IMG/VR virus record: IMGVR_UViG_3300003322_000602 | Coordinates: 1 to 57,861 of that record | DNA length: 57,861 nt | Source: a virus | Strand: one strand, 5' to 3' | Shown: piece after piece, positions 15,568 through 21,285 of the stretch | Numbering within the stretch: position 1 is the stretch's first letter | How the letters are laid out: every line of letters begins with the position of its first letter | Position numbers and translations under genes: made by a program | Notes under the pieces: generated by a model | Seen by the model: the letters and a program-made list of their open reading frames with translations, nothing else | Told to the model about the DNA's origin: nothing | The model's database searches: none

Positions 15568-15717
15568 ATGATAAAAATTCCATTCATATTCGCATATAAA
15601 CCAGGCCAGCATCTAAGATACCCAGACGGATCACGGGTTGCATGGGTTGCCGCTTATACGTGGCATTCTGCTGCCGGTGTTACTATTGAAGAAAGGTATT
15701 ATATTCACCTTAATTAG
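15568..15717 (+). CDS. Hypothetical protein, 49 aa
   Basis: Short frame MIKIPFIFAYKPGQHLRY..., six bases before the next gene. Contains several aromatic residues and a YPDGSRVAW turn. No family recognised; read-through of the terminator or an unseen promoter would be needed. Confidence 0.45.
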   Translation: MIKIPFIFAYKPGQHLRYPDGSRVAWVAAYTWHSAAGVTIEERYYIHLN

Positions 15718-15722
15718 ATCGA

Positions 15723-16016
15723 ATGAAAGTAAAGATATTCATCTCCGGGCAAATAAACAGTGTCGCAACACTCGCCAGGGCCATCCCTATATATATTGAC
15801 GGCATATCGGTTACGTCTGACTATAAAGAATTTCGAATGGCTGGTACATATACATTCACCTGCCCCACTAAAGCCATCGCCAAAAAAGCCCTTTGGCAAG
15901 CGTTTGTATATCTTCGAAAAACATTGGATAACCCAAATGTCGGCAGTATGAGCGGATTGCGCTATGCTAAAGGATTGGCGCTGTATTGGGATGCCGGTGA
16001 GGCGAAAATAATTTAA
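15723..16016 (+). CDS. Hypothetical protein, 97 aa
   Basis: Begins MKVKIFISGQINSVATLARA; alpha/beta with a long central helix (AIAKKALWQAFVYLRK). No family recognised. Confidence 0.55.
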   Translation: MKVKIFISGQINSVATLARAIPIYIDGISVTSDYKEFRMAGTYTFTCPTKAIAKKALWQAFVYLRKTLDNPNVGSMSGLRYAKGLALYWDAGEAKII

Positions 16017-16032
16017 ACAAAACCCCTAAATA

Positions 16033-16200
16033 ATGAAAAAGTCAATTCTTTTCTTTCTAGTTATCAGTATTTTATTCGCATCATGTGTAGTTGACAGGGA
16101 TCATGTTGATCCATGCGCCTCGAACAAAAAAATGGTAGGCTATGGCCCCGGTGGCTGGGGGCGGCATCGTACCGGCAAAAATAATTTAAAAATATTTTGA
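16033..16200 (+). CDS. Small predicted lipoprotein, 55 aa
   Basis: Signal peptide MKKSILFFLVISILFASC with the lipidated Cys at residue 18, then a short Gly-rich tail (YGPGGWGRH). Its last codons run into the A/T tract of promoter P3. Confidence 0.6.
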   Translation: MKKSILFFLVISILFASCVVDRDHVDPCASNKKMVGYGPGGWGRHRTGKNNLKIF

Positions 16201-16206
16201 AAAATA

Positions 16207-16238
16207 TTTGGAAATTATGGAATGGTGTCGTATCTTTG
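16207..16238 (+). promoter_or_regulatory. Bacteroidota-type promoter P3
   Basis: TTTG 16207-16210, 20-base spacer, TATCTTTG 16231-16238, with the same flanks as P1 and P2 (ATTTGGA upstream, GTATCTTTGATATATC). Confidence 0.88.
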
Positions 16239-16259
16239 ATATATCAAAACAGCAAAGAT

Positions 16260-16460
16260 ATGACACAAGTAACATACACAACGCAGATAGGTAACGGCCC
16301 GGTTTTTTTAGAGTACTGGAATGGCGTTGAGTTCACAAGCATTCCAGCCACGGTAGCGCAGTTTAATCCGGTTACTATGTGGTCATGGCTCGAGGAAAAT
16401 GCACCGTTCATAGCGATGAATCCTAAGAGCAGAAATCTTAAAGTCGAAACAATAGGCTAA
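16260..16460 (+). CDS. Hypothetical protein, 66 aa, upstream of hammerhead 2
   Basis: Start 16260 lies just downstream of P3; the frame from 16197 begins upstream of the promoter and is rejected. Begins MTQVTYTTQIGNGPVFLEYW. Its TAA stop (16458-16460) is part of stem I of the second hammerhead, so terminating ribosomes must interfere with ribozyme folding. Function unknown. Confidence 0.65.
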   Translation: MTQVTYTTQIGNGPVFLEYWNGVEFTSIPATVAQFNPVTMWSWLEENAPFIAMNPKSRNLKVETIG

Positions 16461-16551
16461 CTGATGAGGCGTAATTCGCCGAAATGGGTCGCGATCTCTG
16501 GTTTGAGCGATTAAACGGTAGCGGGTTTAGTACGCGCCGCCCATATTAGTC
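16455..16551 (+). ncRNA. Type I hammerhead ribozyme (HHR2)
   Basis: Stem I is GGCTAA (16455-16460) with TTAGTC (16546-16551), one G-U pair. The core CTGATGA is at 16461-16467. Stem II is GGCG / CGCC (16468-16471, 16477-16480) with loop TAATT. GAA is at 16481-16483. Stem III is ATGGG (16484-16488) with CCCAT (16540-16544) and continues with GCG/CGC. H17 is A16545, so cleavage is after ATA, between 16545 and 16546. The stem III interior holds TAAAC / GTTTA. It separates the gene at 16260 from the HTH gene at 16583. Confidence 0.9.
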
Positions 16552-16563
16552 AATATCGACTAA
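16546..16563 (+). promoter_or_regulatory. Competitor hairpin at the cleaved 5' end of HHR2
   Basis: TTAGTC (16546-16551), the 3' strand of ribozyme stem I, can instead pair perfectly with GACTAA (16558-16563) across loop AATATC. After cleavage this would form a terminal hairpin on the mRNA of the HTH C gene. Confidence 0.65.
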
Positions 16564-16582
16564 AATCTAAAAATGTCCAACA

Positions 16583-16759
16583 ATGGCAACTAAGAAAAAT
16601 GCACAAAAAACCGTTAAGGGTTTTATTAGGACGCTGTCAAAGGGCATCGGAGTATGTGAAATCATCCGCAAGGCGACCAAGAAAGGTTTCACGCAAAAAG
16701 AGCTGATCGATGCCGGGTTCAATAAGAACACCGTGTACCGTCAAGCAGCCCTTGCCTAA
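16583..16759 (+). CDS. Small HTH protein C, 58 aa
   Basis: Short protein MATKKNAQKTVKGFIRTLSK... with the HTH KKGFTQKELIDAGFNKNTVY near its end. It is the minimal member of the four-protein family (A, B, D). It lies 37 bases downstream of the HHR2 cleavage site. Confidence 0.75.
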   Translation: MATKKNAQKTVKGFIRTLSKGIGVCEIIRKATKKGFTQKELIDAGFNKNTVYRQAALA

Positions 16760-16803
16760 CGACTGCTAATATCCATCCGTAGGATAATATCCTTAAACAG
16801 CCA

Positions 16804-16832
16804 TCGGCAGGGTATCAGCCGAGAAATGATAC
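16804..16832 (+). ncRNA. Predicted H-type pseudoknot
   Basis: Stem 1 TCGGC (16804-16808) / GCCGA (16818-16822); stem 2 GTATCA (16812-16817) / TGATAC (16827-16832); loop AGG and loop GAAA. All eleven pairs are Watson-Crick and the stems interleave. A hairpin AGCGG / CCGCT (16834-16838, 16845-16849) follows directly. No known riboswitch class was matched. Confidence 0.6.
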
Positions 16833-16863
16833 GAGCGGACTAAACCGCTTAAACAAAATGGTT

Positions 16864-16936
16864 TGCCTTGTACGTATAATTGGTATTACGCCCAGCGAGA
16901 TGGCTGGGGATGCAGGTTCAATTCCTGTCGGGGCAG
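16864..16936 (+). ncRNA. tRNA-like cloverleaf with abnormal anticodon loop
   Basis: 73 bases fold as acceptor TGCCTTG/CGGGGCA, D stem CGTA/TACG with GG in the loop, anticodon stem CCAGC/GCTGG, and T arm GCAGG-TTCAATT-CCTGT with a canonical T loop. The anticodon loop is GAGATG (six bases, or eight if the inner C-G pair opens) and lacks U33, and no CCA is encoded. It may be a degenerate tRNA, a tRNA mimic, or an unusual tRNA. Confidence 0.55.
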
Positions 16937-16956
16937 CAAATCTAAACTCAAAAACC

Positions 16957-17220
16957 ATGACAAAGCAACAGCACGAAAGGGCGTCTCAGATCATTTCTGA
17001 GCTCAATACATTGCGTGACCACAAGAAGCATATTGAAAATATGATTAATCATAAAGACGATTCTTTTCCTGTAAGATTGAAAGTCAGTAGATATAATTGG
17101 AGCGATGCCCCATTATCGGACATTTTTTTACCGATACGAATCGATATGATCGTAGATTTTTATCTTTCTCGAGTCGATGCAGAAATAGCCAAACTTCATG
17201 CCGAATACGATGCCTTGTAA
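16957..17220 (+). CDS. Hypothetical protein, 87 aa
   Basis: Start 16957 is chosen because the longer frame from 16858 runs through the tRNA-like element. Begins MTKQQHERASQIISELNTLR; two helices flank a central strand region. Function unknown. Confidence 0.6.
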   Translation: MTKQQHERASQIISELNTLRDHKKHIENMINHKDDSFPVRLKVSRYNWSDAPLSDIFLPIRIDMIVDFYLSRVDAEIAKLHAEYDAL

Positions 17221-17237
17221 TCCTCAAACCGCATATC

Positions 17238-17504
17238 ATGTCTATTTTCCTAATGAACATTTCGTGTATTGGCATCTTAGCCGGTGTCGTATATATACTT
17301 CGGCGGGCCAGATTGCCGAAACGAACCAAACCACATAGTCTTACAGACTGGCCCTGGCCCAATACCCCCGCTTACACGATCAGCCAGCAACTTAAACGGC
17401 ATCATCGTCGCATGATCGCTTTATTTTGGTTATCCGCAATTCTTTTCCTATCTTTCATCTTATTCATAGGATACAAAATCATCTTCGTATGGCAATTACA
17501 TTAA
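17238..17504 (+). CDS. Small membrane protein, 88 aa
   Basis: Two membrane spans: residues about 1-20 (FLMNISCIGILAGVVYIL) and about 57-82 (IALFWLSAILFLSFILFIG), with a basic loop between. Its end overlaps the next gene. Function unknown; a holin-like role cannot be excluded. Confidence 0.55.
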   Translation: MSIFLMNISCIGILAGVVYILRRARLPKRTKPHSLTDWPWPNTPAYTISQQLKRHHRRMIALFWLSAILFLSFILFIGYKIIFVWQLH

Positions 17505-17980
17505 CGATGTCCCAGAATGATGCAATCATTCGAATATTAAAAACGGATGATACGCCCGATCTAACCCAGCTATCGCAACGCATTTGCGCCGAAGCAAGGG
17601 TGGATGAACATGTTGCAGAGGCATATATACGATCCTGGCGGTATAACCACGGGCAGGGAGGTGCAATAGGTAGGGCGCTGGCCGCTTACAATGAACGAAA
17701 TCCAGATGCGGCTAATACAACCACAACATCGAGTATAAAAAAAGATCATGTCGTTATAGATATTGATGAAAAACATGGTGAACTTCCTCAATCGGTCGTA
17801 AAAGAAATGGTTGCCGCCTGCGACAAGATTGATCCCATTCGCATCCCTAGTGGTATCTGTGGTGAAATAGTTCGCCTTCACATCTCAGGTAAATCAAACA
17901 AGGAAATTATAGCAATGGGCTATAATAAGTCGACGGTAGGTCGCCAGGTATCGGAGTACAAAAAACGTTGCGGTGCCTGA
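17489..17980 (+). CDS. HTH protein D
   Basis: The 163-residue product has an N-terminal helical domain (SQNDAIIRILKTDDTPDLTQ), an Asn/Thr-rich linker and a C-terminal HTH, HISGKSNKEIIAMGYNKSTV, of the same family as proteins A, B and C. Start 17489 overlaps the membrane gene by 16 bases; the frame from 17426 is rejected. Confidence 0.7.
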   Translation: MAITLTMSQNDAIIRILKTDDTPDLTQLSQRICAEARVDEHVAEAYIRSWRYNHGQGGAIGRALAAYNERNPDAANTTTTSSIKKDHVVIDIDEKHGELPQSVVKEMVAACDKIDPIRIPSGICGEIVRLHISGKSNKEIIAMGYNKSTVGRQVSEYKKRCGA

Positions 17981-18206
17981 CGAATATCTCATACAGGTTT
18001 ATAGCATCGTTACGTCGAATCCCTCTGCCCCGCTACGATGGTGTCTTAGCATCAGGCCCGGCGGCGATGGATGGGAGGTATACGAAGATCATGACGGCAA
18101 GACGTCATTCCCTCAGCCGATGTCCGGAGGTACAACGCCAGGGGAAGCATTGGATAATTTTCTTCATAGCGAACAGGATTTAGTAAACAAATACGCTTCC
18201 AAATAA
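17973..18206 (+). CDS. Hypothetical protein, 77 aa (GTG start)
   Basis: Starts at GTG 17973, overlapping the previous stop. Residues PGGDGWEVYEDHDGKTSF and GGTTPGEALDNFL look like a small beta-rich fold with a C-terminal helix. No family recognised. Confidence 0.5.
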   Translation: MPDEYLIQVYSIVTSNPSAPLRWCLSIRPGGDGWEVYEDHDGKTSFPQPMSGGTTPGEALDNFLHSEQDLVNKYASK

Positions 18207-18250
18207 CTTCTCATAACTACACATATTTAAAAAAATATTAGCTTTGTTTT

Positions 18251-18439
18251 ATGGTCAATGACAAACGAAAGAAAAATCAGGGTCGGCCTCCGGCAGGGCC
18301 AAACAAAAAGATTCCTATCACTATCTACGAAAGCAGAGAGGACATAAAGGAACTGGGCGGCATGGATGCGGTTAGGAAAATGTTGAAGGAGAAAATAAAT
18401 AACGACCTTTATAGAATAAGAAAAACCTGTTTGACGTGA
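18251..18439 (+). CDS. Small basic hypothetical protein, 62 aa
   Basis: Begins MVNDKRKKNQGRPPAGPNKK, a DNA-contacting kind of basic tail, then PITIYESREDIKELGG and a helix, as in ribbon-helix-helix proteins. A TAGCTTTG sequence stands at 18239 but lacks an upstream TTTG. Confidence 0.5.
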   Translation: MVNDKRKKNQGRPPAGPNKKIPITIYESREDIKELGGMDAVRKMLKEKINNDLYRIRKTCLT

Positions 18440-18705
18440 AAAAAGTTCGCTGTATCAATACAATGAAATGGGGCACGGATCATCCGCACCCGCCACAGCT
18501 TACCCGTTGCTATACCCCCATTGCTATTGTCATGGGGCCGAATGGCGATCCTTGTTACCTGTTTGTAGAATATTTGTATCATACAGACGGATATACGCAC
18601 ATATGGAGCTGCGATTGTTTCGAGGACGATATAGATGGCGCTGACTATGGGGTATTTGTATCTGCATGCGAAGACGTTGACGAGTTTCCAATGTGTTTGA
18701 ATTAA
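18436..18705 (+). CDS. Cys-containing hypothetical protein, 89 aa (GTG start)
   Basis: GTG start overlapping the upstream TGA. Seven cysteines spread through the protein and an acidic C-terminal half (WSCDCFEDDIDGADYGVFV). No family recognised. Confidence 0.5.
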   Translation: MKKVRCINTMKWGTDHPHPPQLTRCYTPIAIVMGPNGDPCYLFVEYLYHTDGYTHIWSCDCFEDDIDGADYGVFVSACEDVDEFPMCLN

Positions 18706-18716
18706 AATAACCAAAT

Positions 18717-18971
18717 ATGAAAAGAGTATTTACCGTTGGCGAACAGGTAACATGCGTCAACAATCAACCTCTTGAAGGAAAAAGGATTGCTCCTCCATTG
18801 ATCGTACGACATCGGTACAAAGTAGAAGAAATATTTATCGATAAAGAAGGCAATCAGCACTTACATGTAGGATTGAAATCGCACTACAGCTATATAACCA
18901 GCTATGAAACTGGAGAGGAGCTTCCTGATGGCGACAAAAAACATTGGTGCCATCCGTCGAGATTTGAGTAA
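18717..18971 (+). CDS. Hypothetical protein, 84 aa
   Basis: Begins MKRVFTVGEQVTCVNNQPLE, with the strand spacing of a small SH3-like barrel (VGEQVTCV ... RYKVEEIFID). Last gene before a terminator. Confidence 0.55.
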   Translation: MKRVFTVGEQVTCVNNQPLEGKRIAPPLIVRHRYKVEEIFIDKEGNQHLHVGLKSHYSYITSYETGEELPDGDKKHWCHPSRFE

Positions 18972-19002
18972 ATTTTTTTTATCACAGGCGTTCAAAATCC
19001 GC

Positions 19003-19032
19003 AACCCGGTATTTCTATATCGGGTTTATTTT
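19003..19032 (+). terminator. Probable rho-independent terminator
   Basis: AACCCG (19003-19008) pairs with CGGGTT (19021-19026), followed by TATTTT. Closes the gene at 18717. Confidence 0.6.
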
Positions 19033-19040
19033 CGACAGAT

Positions 19041-19119
19041 TTCTACTATCATCATATACAATGTAGAACTTTAGGTCCCAGGAATAGCAATGAATAAAAA
19101 CAGATAAGAGCCTGGGACC
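19041..19119 (+). ncRNA. Two-hairpin structured leader upstream of ssb
   Basis: TTCTAC (19041-19046) / GTAGAA (19063-19068), then GGTCCCAGG (19074-19082) / CCTGGGACC (19111-19119), a perfect 9-bp stem with a 28-base A-rich loop. No coding frame fits. Could be an operator, an RNA leader or part of a larger RNA with the tRNA-like element that follows. Confidence 0.55.
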
Positions 19120-19128
19120 AAACTTTGG

Positions 19129-19204
19129 AAATAGAGCTTTGTGGTCAGGGCTGTGTTTACCGGCAACGGGTTTGCTCTCGGCAGTTCGATTCTGCCACTT
19201 TTTA
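19129..19204 (+). ncRNA. Degenerate tRNA-like element
   Basis: A perfect T arm GGCAG-TTCGATT-CTGCC (19180-19196) stands at the right distance in a 76-base stretch. The acceptor is poor (AAATAGA with ACTTTTT, five of seven pairs) and the D and anticodon stems are short. A CCG-GCAA-CGG hairpin with a GNRA loop lies in the middle. It ends 19 bases before the ssb start. Confidence 0.35.
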
Positions 19205-19222
19205 ACAGTCAATTAATTCTAA

Positions 19223-19678
19223 ATGATAAAACTGCAAGTTATCGGCCATCTGGGGAAAGATGCAACGGTCAATACGGTCAACGGAAAGAATGTTATCAAT
19301 TTCAGCGTGGCCCATACCGAAAAATTCAAAGATGCACAAGGAAATCAGAAGGATAAAACCACGTGGGTTGAATGTTCGTATTGGACAGATCGTACCGGCA
19401 TCGCCCCGTATCTAAAAAAAGGAACTCAGGTATATGCAGAGGGAAGTCCAGAAGTGAGATCGTTTCCAAAAAGCGACGGAACGACCGGTGTATCATTAAG
19501 TCTCCGCGTTATATCAGTTCAATTGCTAAGTAGTGGTTCCAATAGCGGGGGGCAACAATCTGGAAATAACCAACAGGGGGCATATCAACAATCGTCGCAG
19601 CAGGGCGGTCAATCTGGCTGGGGCGGAGGTTCACCAATCGGCGACATAACAGAACCTATAGACGATCTACCGTTCTAA
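19223..19678 (+). CDS. ssb: Single-stranded DNA-binding protein
   Basis: The 151-residue product has the OB-fold of bacterial SSB: MIKLQVIGHLGKDA, VINFSVAHTEKF, TTWVECSYW and a KKGTQVYAEGSPEVRSF strand. A Gln/Gly-rich linker follows, then the acidic tip PIDDLPF, through which SSB recruits partner proteins. It would coat single strands during phage replication and recombination. Confidence 0.95.
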   Translation: MIKLQVIGHLGKDATVNTVNGKNVINFSVAHTEKFKDAQGNQKDKTTWVECSYWTDRTGIAPYLKKGTQVYAEGSPEVRSFPKSDGTTGVSLSLRVISVQLLSSGSNSGGQQSGNNQQGAYQQSSQQGGQSGWGGGSPIGDITEPIDDLPF

Positions 19679-19687
19679 ACTTATCCG

Positions 19688-19744
19688 GGGTCAGGCGCAA
19701 TTGTAATTTCGACAACGGCGGGGGAACCTGACCCTGGGTTTTTT
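19688..19744 (+). terminator. Terminator-like long hairpin after ssb
   Basis: Perfect 8-bp stem GGGTCAGG (19688-19695) / CCTGACCC (19727-19734), then TGGG and a run of six T. The 31-base loop is unusually large, so a structured RNA is an alternative. Confidence 0.55.
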
Positions 19745-19755
19745 AAATAATTCTT

Positions 19756-19908
19756 ATGAGAGTTTTCTACTTTGCCTTCTTGACAATCGCCTTTATGTTT
19801 GCGCTGGCATGGCTGGTAATAACGATGGATCAACATGCATTCGCATTGTTTATGGTTGTGCTTCTTGCGGTATTGATAACATTGCGGGAGAAGAGATACA
19901 AGGCATAA
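19756..19908 (+). CDS. Small membrane protein, 50 aa
   Basis: MRVFYFAFLTIAFMFALAWL and ALFMVVLLAVLITL give two membrane spans, then a basic tail (REKRYKA). Function unknown. Confidence 0.55.
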   Translation: MRVFYFAFLTIAFMFALAWLVITMDQHAFALFMVVLLAVLITLREKRYKA

Positions 19909-19952
19909 AAATTCTTGATTCTGGTTGACAGAATTTCTATGGGTTAGTAAAT

Positions 19953-19985
19953 AAATCCGGCATATTCTTGTGCTGGATTTTGTTT
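19953..19985 (+). terminator. Probable rho-independent terminator
   Basis: AATCCGGCA pairs with TGCTGGATT (one G-U) over an 8-base loop, followed by TTGTTT. Confidence 0.6.
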
Positions 19986-20055
19986 CGTAAATAATATCCG
20001 ATGGACAATAAAGAGCGGGCTTTCATACGATCATTACGAACTCGACCATAAGTGG

Positions 20056-20241
20056 GTGAAAGGTGGATGGGGAGATGGTGTAAGGACTGATATTTGTACT
20101 GAATGTGGGTGCCACAGGAATTGGGTGCGGTACTGGTCATTAGGAAGAATGTGGACAGAAATAGGTTCTTATTGGCGATCTGGCATATCCTATGCCGCCA
20201 ATGATCGTCCTGAATGCTGGGGCGGTCCTAATCCAAAATAA
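20056..20241 (+). CDS. Cys-containing hypothetical protein, start uncertain
   Basis: The frame from GTG 20056 reads as a folded protein: DICTECGCHRNW and NDRPECWGG suggest metal binding. The same frame is open upstream to 19951 and also looks protein-like (SYDHYELDHKWV) but has no usual start codon, while an ATG at 20001 opens a different frame that ends after 16 codons. A one-base frameshift near 20020 may have broken the gene. Confidence 0.45.
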   Translation: MKGGWGDGVRTDICTECGCHRNWVRYWSLGRMWTEIGSYWRSGISYAANDRPECWGGPNPK

Positions 20242-20257
20242 ACTAAACTATAATCAT

Positions 20258-20464
20258 ATGGAAGAAAAAGAATTTTTAGACAAAGTAACAGAGAAGGCCA
20301 GAGAATGTCACGGGCTACACACGATCAGAAGCCAAGCATTCGTCCAAGGTGCCAAATACGCGGCAACCCTATTGCAGCCCCACATCGACGCACATAAAGA
20401 TGAAGCAGAAAAAATAAGAAAGGCTCATCAAGACTATAAAGAATGGATGGAATGTCATATGTGA
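20258..20464 (+). CDS. Hypothetical helical protein, 68 aa
   Basis: Begins MEEKEFLDKVTEKARECHGL; mostly helical and charged. Start 20258 follows a short gap after the Cys-containing frame. Overlaps the next frame by 22 bases. Confidence 0.55.
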   Translation: MEEKEFLDKVTEKARECHGLHTIRSQAFVQGAKYAATLLQPHIDAHKDEAEKIRKAHQDYKEWMECHM

Positions 20465-20721
20465 TGTATGTTGATGAGTTTGGAGTTTTGCATATACAAG
20501 ATGAAGTATATGCTGATTTCTCATTTCCATCAAATCATTTTAATTGTCGATGTTCATTAAGTTACGACTTCAATCCGGCTGATATCATTTGGTGGACAAT
20601 GCCGATAAAAAATATCCGTATGATCCGTCGTCTCCGTCGTATGCCAGGAAAATCATGCTATGCCCAGCGCCGCCGAGATTATATTCGTGTTGCTAATAGT
20701 TGGAGCAAGCATCCATTCTAA
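20443..20721 (+). CDS. Hypothetical protein with MuF-like SNHFNCRCSL motif
   Basis: The 92-residue product (starts at 20443 or 20452) contains PSNHFNCRCSL, very like PLNHFNCKCLL in the head-morphogenesis protein at 25169. The C-terminus is basic (RRLRRMPGKS, QRRRDYIR). It may be a relict or free-standing version of that zinc-like motif, or a chance match. It stands just before the late promoter. Confidence 0.4.
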   Translation: MDGMSYVMYVDEFGVLHIQDEVYADFSFPSNHFNCRCSLSYDFNPADIIWWTMPIKNIRMIRRLRRMPGKSCYAQRRRDYIRVANSWSKHPF

Positions 20722-20727
20722 AATTTT

Positions 20728-20759
20728 TTTGTTTCTCATTCCAGACCCTGTTATATTTG
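20728..20759 (+). promoter_or_regulatory. Promoter for packaging and structural genes
   Basis: TTTG 20728-20731, 20-base spacer, TATATTTG 20752-20759. The terminase ATG at 20764 is only 4 bases past the -7 element, so the first ATG is close to +1. Confidence 0.85.
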
Positions 20760-20763
20760 CCCT

Positions 20764-21285
20764 ATGGCAATGACAGAAAAAAGGCTCTGGGAATTAAATG
20801 CTCATAGCATACCTTCGAAGCCAATGTTTTATGGATCGCCTCAAGAATTATTTGAGGCGGCGAAGACTTATTTTCGCCTGTGCGATCAGAATCCATTTTA
20901 TAAGAGCGAACAAAATAAATCAAAATCAGAAAGTTCTGAGGAAGTCGAGGTAGGCGATCATATCATACCAAAGGATCAGCTTATCGATATTCCAGTTCGA
21001 AGGATTTACACACGTTCTGGATTTGCGCTGTCCATCGGCCTCACAGAGGCTGCAATATTCTTAAATCCCGAAAAAAGATATAAAGAGCGCCCCGATCTGA
21101 TCCCTATCATTGCATGGATAGCTGAAGTTATAGACACGGAACAGTTTGAGGGCGCTGCTACCGGTTTCTACAATGCAGGAATTATCCAACGTAAACTCGG
21201 ATTATCGGAGAAAGTAGAAAATAAGCATAGCGGAGAAGTTACTCAGGTATTCAAGATTGGAGACATGGAATTTACTTTGGAATAA
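20764..21285 (+). CDS. terS: Terminase small subunit
   Basis: The 173-residue product has the DNA-packaging-protein pattern: KPMFYGSPQELFEAAKTYF at the N-terminus, an HTH-like middle, and FEGAATGFYNAGIIQRKLGL before the tail. It would recognise phage DNA and load the large subunit, whose gene starts at the stop codon (shared base 21285). The ATG is at or near the transcription start, so it may be read leaderless from ATG 20764 or 20770. Confidence 0.8.
   Translation: MAMTEKRLWELNAHSIPSKPMFYGSPQELFEAAKTYFRLCDQNPFYKSEQNKSKSESSEEVEVGDHIIPKDQLIDIPVRRIYTRSGFALSIGLTEAAIFLNPEKRYKERPDLIPIIAWIAEVIDTEQFEGAATGFYNAGIIQRKLGLSEKVENKHSGEVTQVFKIGDMEFTLE

Noticed and set aside
16804-16832. PreQ1 riboswitch
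   Set aside because: The pseudoknot shape recalls preQ1-I and the phage makes deazaguanines, but the conserved loop bases and the A-rich tail of that class are missing, and the downstream gene is not a queuosine gene.
16858-16956. Long N-terminus for the gene at 16957
   Set aside because: It reads through the tRNA-like element and has no leader; the ATG at 16957 has an A-rich leader.
17978-17984. CTGACGA, a third possible hammerhead core
   Set aside because: No stem II plus GAAA follows and no closing stems exist; it lies in coding overlap.
18239-18246. TAGCTTTG as a promoter -7 element
   Set aside because: No TTTG at 19-20 bases upstream, and the ATG would be only 4 bases away.
19141-19356. 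Reading frame of 71 codons starting in the ssb leader
   Set aside because: Runs through the T arm and into ssb in another frame; composition is not protein-like.
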